From contig CM069594.1 in NCBI GenBank assembly GCA_035771175.1, positions 17,207,670 to 17,271,669 of the forward strand: 64,000 nucleotides of DNA. Direction: 5' to 3'. The translations under genes were made by a program, and so were the position numbers. The number at the start of each line of letters is the position of its first letter. Positions within the stretch are counted from its first letter, which is position 1. This DNA is from Paratinospora sagittata. Taxonomy: Eukaryota > Streptophyta > Magnoliopsida > Ranunculales > Menispermaceae. The notes under the pieces are model-generated. The model made no database searches and had not been told where the DNA came from. It saw nothing but the letters and a program-made list of their open reading frames with translations. This document shows positions 56,990-64,000 of the stretch, one piece after another.

Positions 56990-57850
56990 AAGATTTGTTT
57001 GATCCATAAAGGTAGGCAGTCAAAGAATATCACAAATTTGAGACTGATAGGCTTGGTTACTAGCGTCTACAAGGGATTCAAAAGTTTTATTTGCATGGTT
57101 GAGACAAGTGTTAACCGTCCCTTCAAATTAAGAGGCCTTTGTCCATGAAAGATGAATTACAGATATGGTATTCGTTGCTAATGACTCGATGGATAAACAT
57201 ATATGTAGATCGAAGAAAGGTGCTACTTAGTCTACCCTCTTAGATTTTACTACGGCATATGATTATGTTATTTGGAAATTCCTTGACTATGTGGTGAAAG
57301 CAAAGAGTTCGAGGGGTCTCGAAGGCTTTGAGATTGGAGGAAATGGGATAGATCTCTCCATTTGCAGTTTGTTGAATCTACTAATTTTCTTATGGAGGGG
57401 TCAAAGCGGTGTTGTCAAGGCGTCGCCTAGGCCACAACTAGGCAATTTTGGGGGAACCGTCCCTTCAAATTAAGAGGCCTTTGTCCATGAAAGATGAATT
57501 ACAGATATGGTATTCGTTGCTAATGACTCAGTGGATAAACATATATGTAGATCGAAGAAAGGTGCTACTTAGTCTACCCTCTTAGATTTTACTACGACAT
57601 ATGATTATGTTAATTGGAAATTCCTTGACTATGTGGTGAAAGCAAAGAGTTCGAGGGGTCTCGAAGGCTTTGAGATTGGAGGAAATATGATAGATCTCTC
57701 CATTTGCAGTTTGTTGAATATACTAATTTTCTTATGGAGGGGTGAAAGCGGTGTTGTCAAGGCGTCGCCTAGGCCACGACTAGGCAATTTTGGGGGAGAA
57801 CCGCATAGGTGGTCTACTAGGTCGGCGGAGGTTGGTCTAAGAAATTTTTA
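56990..57850 (+). mobile_element. LINE RT fragment containing a tandem duplication
   Basis: The + strand has decayed GLVTSVYKG and LLDFTTAYDYVIWKFLDYVV, matching LKVDFAKAYDSVKWQFLDFV of the LINE at 58762 (RT motif A). The RT piece occurs twice because of a 342-bp duplication. Confidence 0.75.
57113..57796. repeat. Two tandem 342-bp copies
   Basis: Copies 57113-57454 and 57455-57796 both run from AACCGTCCCTTCAAATTAAG to TAGGCAATTTTGGGGG with only a few differences. The unit joins LINE RT sequence to a non-LINE segment with GTTGTCAAGGCGTCGCCTAG. Confidence 0.92.
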
Positions 57851-58129
57851 AAGAGTAAAAGGTGTTCATGGATAAAGACAAAAAAGTATAAGGATTTATT
57901 TGTGAAAATGTTTTTTATTTAATATAACAAGCCCTAACTCATCGCTGTGTTGTCTAGATGCTCCGGCGATCCTCGGACAACATTGTCTACTCGAACCATC
58001 TTTGGCGACATCGGCGGCAACATCTCCAGCTTCCGGCGATCTCTCTGACATCGAAAAATCTTTCTTTGGGGATAATCCTCTTAGAATGGACTTTTTAGGA
58101 CCCCTTGATTAGTAAGAATGCCAAGAGGC

Positions 58130-60627
58130 TAGATAGTTGGAAAATGGGATTTTTGTTTGGGGGAAGGATATTGACTACCATTTGCTTGCCAAGAGGCTAG
58201 ATACTTGTGCTTGCTCTAAACTATTTTTTATCACTATTTTGTATTCTTGGAGGGTGGCTAAGGCTAGCGAAGACATCATATGGAGTTTTTGTGGCTTGGG
58301 AGGGGGTTGGTAGACCTAAGAAGAAAAGGGCCTCGGTGTATGTAGTCCTTGTTGATAGACTGGCATGTCAAAAAGAAAGGGTTAGATGGGCGAAATAAGG
58401 TGACATCAACACAAAATACTTCCACAAAATGCTGAGCCTAAGAAGATCTAGATCCCTGTTATCAAAACTGGAGAAGGATGATGGTTTCATCATTGAAGAC
58501 AAAGAGGAGATATGCCAGGAAATCATCAGTCACTTCAGCCGGATGTTCAATGATGACTGTCCACAGAAATGGGGTATTGAAGGCATTAACAAGAATTAGA
58601 TTTCCTTAGCATAGCAACTGTGGCCTTAAAGACCATTCGATTTGGATGAAATAAGAGAGGTGGTCTTCAGTAGTGAGGGTGATAAGGCCCTAGGGCTCGA
58701 CGGCTTAACAATGCTATTTTACCAGAAGAATTGGGAGGTTCTTAAATAAGATATCCATGGGGTGTTGGAAGAATTTTATGAGTCTGGGGTGGTCAACAGA
58801 TGCACAAATGAAACTTATATTAGCCTAATACCAAAAAAGATCAATTCCATCAAAGTAGGGGACTTCAGACCTATCAGCCTCATAACCAGTCTTTATAAGA
58901 TCATTGCAAAGACATTAGCTACCAGACTTCGGATGGCAATTAATTTTACTGTTGCAGAGACACCAATGGCATTTGTCAAAGATAGAAAAATCACAGATGC
59001 AATCTTGATTGCAAATGAAGCTGTGGATGACTATAGGATGGCCAAAAAACAAGGGCTTCTGTTGAAAGTAGATTTTGCAAAAGCCTACGACTCCGTGAAA
59101 TGGCAGTTCCTTGATTTTGTGATGGAGAAAAAAAGATTTGGCCCTAGATGGCGCAGATGGATTGGGGGATGCCTGTCATCAGTATCTTTTTCCATTTTCA
59201 TAAATGGTAGGCCAAGGGGTAAAATCATTGGTTCTAAAGGGTTAAGACAGGGTGCCCACTATCCCCCTATCTCTATACTTTTTTTGGCAGATGTCCTGAA
59301 TGGAATCACTAACAAGGTGAAGGAAAGTGGTGTCATGAACGGCTTCAGAAATGGAAGGGAGGAATTACACCTTTTTCATATCCAATATGCAGATGACTAT
59401 CTCTTCCTAATTGAGAATGATGGTTTTAGCCTGGGAAACACCTTGAAGATTAATAACAACTTCTGCTTCATATCTGGCCTCAAGGTGAACTTCTCGAAAA
59501 CCCAGTTGGTTGGTATTAATATACCAGAGGATGAACCAATTGGAATGGCTGTATGTCTGGATGTTCTGTGGGTCAATGGCCTCTAAAGTATCTTGGAATG
59601 CCTCTTAGAGGCAAGCCCCTAAAGCTGTCCTTTTGGGATCCTGTCATCAACACTATTGCAAGAAGGGTAGATGGGTGGAGGAGGAGTTTCTTATCAAAAG
59701 GGGGCAGACTGGCCTTACTCAGATTTGTGTTGGAAGCTATTCTGACATACTATATGTCTACATTTCGCACGCCAAAGTCTGTGGCAGTGGGAATTGAAAG
59801 ACTAATGAGGAACTTCCTTTGGAAAAATGAAGATAAAGAGAGTGGCTCACACTTGGTGAGATTGGATAGGGTCAAGCAAGACATTGAGTATGATGGTCTG
59901 GGAATTGGTGGCCTTCTAAACAGGAAGAAAACCCTGGTTGGAAAATGGCTATGGAGATTCAACACGGAGAAGAATGCACTTTGGGCCAGAGTCATTAGAA
60001 GTAGACATGGGTTGCATGGAAATGCCAGAGATGCCAACATATCCCCCAGACTATCTTACCGCTGCCCATGGAAATTCATCCACTACATTTACCCCTAATT
60101 TCTACCTTTGGTGAGACTTAAGTTGGGAAATGGGTCCTCCATCAGATTTTGGGAAGACCCGTGGTGTGGCCCTGACCCTCTAACATCTTTCCCTAACCTT
60201 TATGGACTTTCTTGGCCTCATAATGCTCCCATCACCTCCTTTGCAATTCTGCACCCAACTAATGAAGGAAATGTACAAAACTAGAATCTGTACCTCTCTA
60301 GGAACCTTCCCAATAGTTCTTTGGCTGAAATTCCTCTCCTTATCCAAGTGCTTGAATCTTGTCACCTTCGAAATGTTGAAGCCAATTCCTCCTGGATTGG
60401 TGATGCTTCTAGTGTCTTTCTATAAATCTCTTTCCTCTCAATCAAGGTCTACTCTCCTCCCACAGGCCAAGTTCATTTGGTCGGCATTGGTCCCCTCAAC
60501 AGTTAAGATTCTTGGATGGTTGATTGCCCTTAAAAGGCTGAATGTTGCTGATGTGTTGCAGAAGAAATTCCCTAATACTTGTTCATCTCCTTCATGGTGT
60601 TGTATATGCAGGAATGAGGCTGAATCT
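58130..60627 (+). mobile_element. Large LINE (linker, RT, post-RT domain), truncated at 3' end
   Basis: From ~58330 a linker has GDINTKYFHKML. The RT, mostly open at 58762-59586, has NETYISLIPKK, DFRPISLITSLYKIIAKTLA, LLKVDFAKAYDSVKWQFLDF and YADDYLF (59387-59407), so the catalytic Asp pair is intact. The LRQGD motif continues into a decayed AHYPPIS. After a frameshift, 59553-60098 continues WPLKYLGMPLRGKP and MRNFLWKNEDKESG. 60440-60627 reaches FIWSALVPSTVKILGW and WCCICRNEAES, where a TAGGGGTG repeat cuts the LINE before its zinc tail. Not functional as it stands. Confidence 0.9.
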
Positions 60628-61010
60628 TAGGGGTGAAAACGGGTCGGGCTGGTTAATGTATGAACCAAAAATCAACCCCACCTGACTATGTCGGGTGTGA
60701 AATATTCACACCCGAACCCGACCCGAAACTAGAACATACCCGACCAACCCGCCAAGTATTCGGGTCGGTCGGGTTAACACGAGGCCCAAAGCCATTGAAA
60801 ATTTTAGGCATTGCCTTGCATTTCGTGATGCAAAACATACAAAATTGCAAAGTCAAAATAGTAAAACTTCTGACAATTTGACTGTATGGCCTGCCTTCGC
60901 TGGGCAACCCAGTACATAGTGGTTTGTGTGTTGAGAATGAAAGGAGAAGGGGCTATTTATAAAAGAGAGATAATCCGCTTCCCCCTCTTTTTCCAATGTG
61001 GGACTAAATG
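60627..61010 (-). mobile_element. Repeat with TAGGGGTGAAAACGGGTCGGG end and USE/TATA module
   Basis: Begins at the LINE break with TAGGGGTGAAAACGGGTCGG, the same TAGGGGTG-type end as the MITE at 38223, and is rich in GGGTCGG/ACCCGACC words. On the minus strand it carries a USE-like AGTCCCACATTG (61005-60994) and TATAAATA (60961-60954). No matching right terminus was found, so its extent is approximate. Confidence 0.5.
60954..61005 (-). promoter_or_regulatory. USE-like element plus TATA, snRNA-type spacing
   Basis: AGTCCCACATTG differs by one base from the plant snRNA upstream sequence element RTCCCACATCG. The TATAAATA lies 32 nt downstream, the four-helical-turn spacing of Pol II-type plant snRNA genes. 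No snRNA follows. Confidence 0.5.
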
Positions 61011-61189
61011 TTTGTTTTCAATTCCAACTCGTTTAAGTGCTGCCGAATGCTAACTCAGTAACTTTTATGTCAAGAATGGGTGTTTATCATTTCTTAGAGT
61101 TAAGAGTACAACTATATGACACATATATTATTCATAAAAAATTCTTTGGCCTTGGGATTCCTCGGGTTAATTTTCTACTAAGTCTTTCT

Positions 61190-61840
61190 TCGATGCAATT
61201 CTTAATGACCCCTTTTGTTGCCTCCTTCCCCTTTCATAACCTAATATGGAATGCACAGGTACCATCAAAAGTTAAGTTCTTGGGATGGGTAACTGCCCAT
61301 GGGATAATCAATACGGGGGATATGTTGCAAAAAAAATTCCCAAATATGAGTTTATCCCCTTCATGGTGTTATCTGTGTCGACAAGATGTGGAATCCGTTG
61401 GACACTTATGTTGGAGTTGTCCCTTCTCCAGGGAGGTTCGGAGTAGGTGGTGCGCCCATTTCTCGGTCATGAGTGGTGTGGGGGATGTGGGCCCCTCCAT
61501 AAAAATTTTTTCCTTTATGGAAAATTTTCTTTCCTTATGGAGAGAGACCATTGGAAGGTTGTGTGTTTAGCGGTAATATGGTCCTTATGGAAAGAAAGTA
61601 ATAGGAGGGTGTTCGATGGTGTGTTGTTTCCGTTGGATAAGGTATGGGAGCAATCTCTTCTTCTTGCTTCTTTTTGGGTTGCAAATTGCAAATTGTGTAG
61701 TGAATGGCTCAGGGGCTGGGGCAATTTTGTGTAGTTTGATTTGTGTTGTGGTTCAAGTTAGGGACCACCTTTTGTATAGCTTATTATATACATACAGATT
61801 TATACATATGTAACATCTTATAGTTTCTTTTTAAAAAATT
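61190..61840 (+). mobile_element. LINE 3' end
   Basis: The + strand encodes LIWNAQVPSKVKFLGW, WCYLCRQDVESVGHLCWSCP (zf-RVT) and, in the next frame, VICLA-type WSLWKESNRRVF. The 3' tail TATAGTTTCTTTTT then A's (~61815-61835) matches 44380. It overlaps in content with the 3' end of the LINE at 58130-60627, so it is a separate insertion. Confidence 0.85.
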
Positions 61841-63600
61841 ATATATATTATTCATAAAAAATACATACAAGCATTGCTAAAATAATTTTAAATATCAAAA
61901 GTTTTAATCAAAGACTATTATATAAGTTGTAATCCTCAGTTAATGTTTTATTTTTATTATGAATATTTAATAATGTTCTTCCATATGAAAGAACAATTAA
62001 TCCACTCAATCGAATGAGTTGTATGAGATTTGTTGAATATCTTATACTTTTATAGTCAACTATAAGGGTCAAATTATTATTATTATTATTACTTTTAGAG
62101 TAAGGTCAATTTAAATTAAAAGAGTATATATAGAATACATATATTCCCTTGCTCGATAATTTATTTTCAAGCTGTATTTACTCTAATTGTCTAAACTTGC
62201 TTGAAAGCTGGAATTTTTCATTTGCCATGTACAATTTTATTTAAAATAAGATTATAAGTAAAAATATAAAAATATATAATATATGAGAACAAAATGTATA
62301 GACATTTTAGTAATTAAACTAGTGAGACCAAAATTAAAAGACATAAAATTTGGGTGATTTCATATTTTGAACCAATAAAGGAGTTTTATGATTGGGTTTA
62401 AGATATATTATTTCTTCTTAGATACTTTCTTTTGAAATAGAGTCCAAACCCAATATCTTAAGATCCTCAAATCTAATATATCTTATAGGGCTATTCATTC
62501 TAATCATATGTCCTCCAAAAATAATATGGATAAAGATATATGAAAGATCTAAATTTTTGTAATTTGAATGCCGACTTAGCACAATAGAACGGAGTAAAGG
62601 AAATGGATTCATTTTCGTAAATCACTCTAATTAATTAATTAAAAGTACTAAAATGACATTTTTAGGACATTGCTAGAAATATTTAATCAATCCACCATTG
62701 AATTGTATTGGTTTGTATTGAATCATGCACTAATACGTGATTCAAGGTAATAAATGGTGTACTAAAGATGGTGTTTGTATTGATGTCAAATGCAAATGTA
62801 AATGTAGCACTACTCTAAATTTTGCTAGCTAGGGCCACCACGATCACCATCTCCTTCACTTTATTTATATTAGTCAACCCATCAAAAGCTTTCTAGCTTT
62901 CTAACTCTCTAGCTAGATAATGAGCATTACCGTTATAGTGTTAGCTTATGCATTTTAGTTTGGTAAATTAATTTTCAAATTACAATATGTACTTAACCAT
63001 TTTAATTATAATATGGTTTAATACCAGCAAATAATTTATTCATTTCAAAATTGAACGAAACTTTTAATCAATCAATTTGATATAGTTCACTATTCATAAC
63101 TCAATGTTCTAATAAATGATTACAAAAGTAACTAATATATAGCCATCAAAAAACGTAACTAATACATTTTTTAGAAAAAACTTAAGCAAATACTACCTAT
63201 CTTATAACTAAATGCACCTCTCTTGCAACAATTTTATGATCTATCAACATTGGTTCTACATATAATTGGAGAACAAAGTTTACCCAAAAAGATAAATAAA
63301 TAACAAAATCAACTATATATGATATAGTCTATGCATAGAATACATTATAAATTACCAATTAAGATTCTTGAAGATATATTTAGCTCATAACATTTAGACC
63401 TTTTTGACTTATGGAAATTGCACTCATGTATTCAGAATCAACCCAAAAACTTAAATGGATATATTTGGGTTAATTTTTACTGGGGTTATACCCCATGATC
63501 ACTTTTATTTTCTATGGCATGTGTAGTGTATAAAATAGTAACTTGTAAGTTGTAATTGTATAATTAACTTCAATATATTAAGGAATCCACACATTCTTTT
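61841..63600 (+). other. AT-rich intron DNA, nothing recognised
   Basis: Long AT-rich stretch with short (TTA) and TA tracts. No coding or transposon signal was seen. Confidence 0.6.
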
Positions 63601-63639
63601 ATTTTTGTGAGTAAAAATGGTGTCAAGGCTATCTAAATC

Positions 63640-64000
63640 AGGGGGTGGGGTTGCTCCCCCTCTCTTCTTTTTTCTTTTTTAGTCCCACATCGCTGGGACT
63701 TGCTGGAGGAGGGGGTGGAGATCCCATATAAATGCTCGCCCCTCTCATTTGCAGCTCATTCAAAGCAATTGCAATAGATAGCTCAATACCTTATGAGAAG
63801 CCTTTCTTAACAACCATTGTCTTCTTATATTTTTATATTGCATACGAATTCTTGCTTCATTAAATTACTTTTAGTATAGTGAAAGAACAAATACAATGTG
63901 AACTTTTAATCACGACTTGGGTTGGGTCGAGTACCTTGGGTGGAATTTGGCATAAACCCGTTGCCTGACCCGATTTGGTCCGGTCACTTTTAAAGTGGCC
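63640..64000 (+). mobile_element. Second USE/TATA-bearing repeat, cut by the window edge
   Basis: A GC-richer block starting near GGGGGTGGGGTTGCTCCCCC holds a perfect USE and a TATA box, then ~170 nt, then GGGTTGGGTCGAG and CCCGATTTGG words like those of the 60627-61010 repeat. It may be a MITE, a TRIM or an LTR. Confidence 0.45.
63681..63732 (+). promoter_or_regulatory. Perfect USE plus TATA, snRNA-type spacing
   Basis: AGTCCCACATCG (63681-63692) matches the plant snRNA USE exactly. TATAAA (63727-63732) follows after 34 nt, the Pol II snRNA spacing. A transcript would start near 63757-63765; the sequence there does not match U1, U2, U4, U5 or U6. Confidence 0.55.

Larger units (their letters stand above)
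55630..64000 (+). other. UGGT intron 22, incomplete, and its contents
   Basis: At least 8.4 kb, open at the right edge. 55630-56990 has only a 38-bp direct repeat. LINE pieces lie at 56990-57850, 58130-60627 and 61190-61840. A USE/TATA repeat lies at 60627-61010 (-). 61840-63600 is AT-rich with nothing recognised. A second USE/TATA repeat starts near 63640. The assignment as intron assumes the gene continues to the right. Confidence 0.7.

Noticed and set aside
63757..63840. snRNA gene downstream of the perfect USE/TATA
   Set aside because: ATACCTTATGAGAAGCC near 63786 recalls the U2 start only for six bases; no Sm site or further snRNA match.
1..64000. CRISPR arrays, rRNA genes, organellar DNA insertions
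   Set aside because: No regularly spaced repeats, rRNA or plastid/mitochondrial gene sequence was recognised.

Overview
The window is nuclear DNA of a flowering plant, almost certainly a eudicot. It has a spliced gene with GT-AG introns, AT-rich non-coding DNA, LINEs with poly(A) tails, tRNA-derived SINEs, hAT-type MITEs and a decayed plant pararetrovirus. The repeat style reminds me of Cucurbitaceae, but that is only an impression.

One host gene fills the window on the + strand. It is the 5' part of UDP-glucose:glycoprotein glucosyltransferase (UGGT; EBS1 in Arabidopsis), the ER folding sensor that re-glucosylates misfolded N-glycoproteins. I could place 22 coding exons from the start codon at 2232 to 55629. 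They join in frame without a stop and give about 1,006 residues: signal peptide, thioredoxin-like domains and the start of the beta-sandwich region. The C-terminal GT24 catalytic domain is not in the window; the last intron runs from 55630 past the right edge.

The gene is large because its introns are full of mobile DNA. Introns 1, 3, 8, 9, 12, 13, 14 and 22 are each 4.8 to over 9 kb; the others range from about 0.1 to 2.2 kb. By region: 1-1192 looks like the 3' part of an LTR. 1193-2231 is the 5' flank, with a site II motif and a telo-box/TATA cluster. Intron 1 holds LINE tails and a degenerate tandem array. Intron 3 holds a hAT MITE with a perfect 8-bp target duplication and several LINE pieces. 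Intron 8 holds a LINE split by a hAT element and a rearranged caulimovirid (endogenous pararetrovirus). Intron 9 holds a long-inverted-repeat element and two SINEs with target duplications. Intron 12 holds two LTRs in inverted orientation, one split by a hAT MITE, plus a second copy of the intron 3 MITE. Intron 14 holds the most complete LINE, itself split by a 914-bp hAT element. Intron 22 holds a 342-bp tandem duplication inside a LINE, another large LINE, and two repeats that carry snRNA-type promoter modules.

No other host protein gene, rRNA, tRNA or CRISPR array was found. The most unusual observations are the head-to-head pararetrovirus mosaic, the near-identical inverted hAT copies inside one transcription unit, and the two USE+TATA modules.
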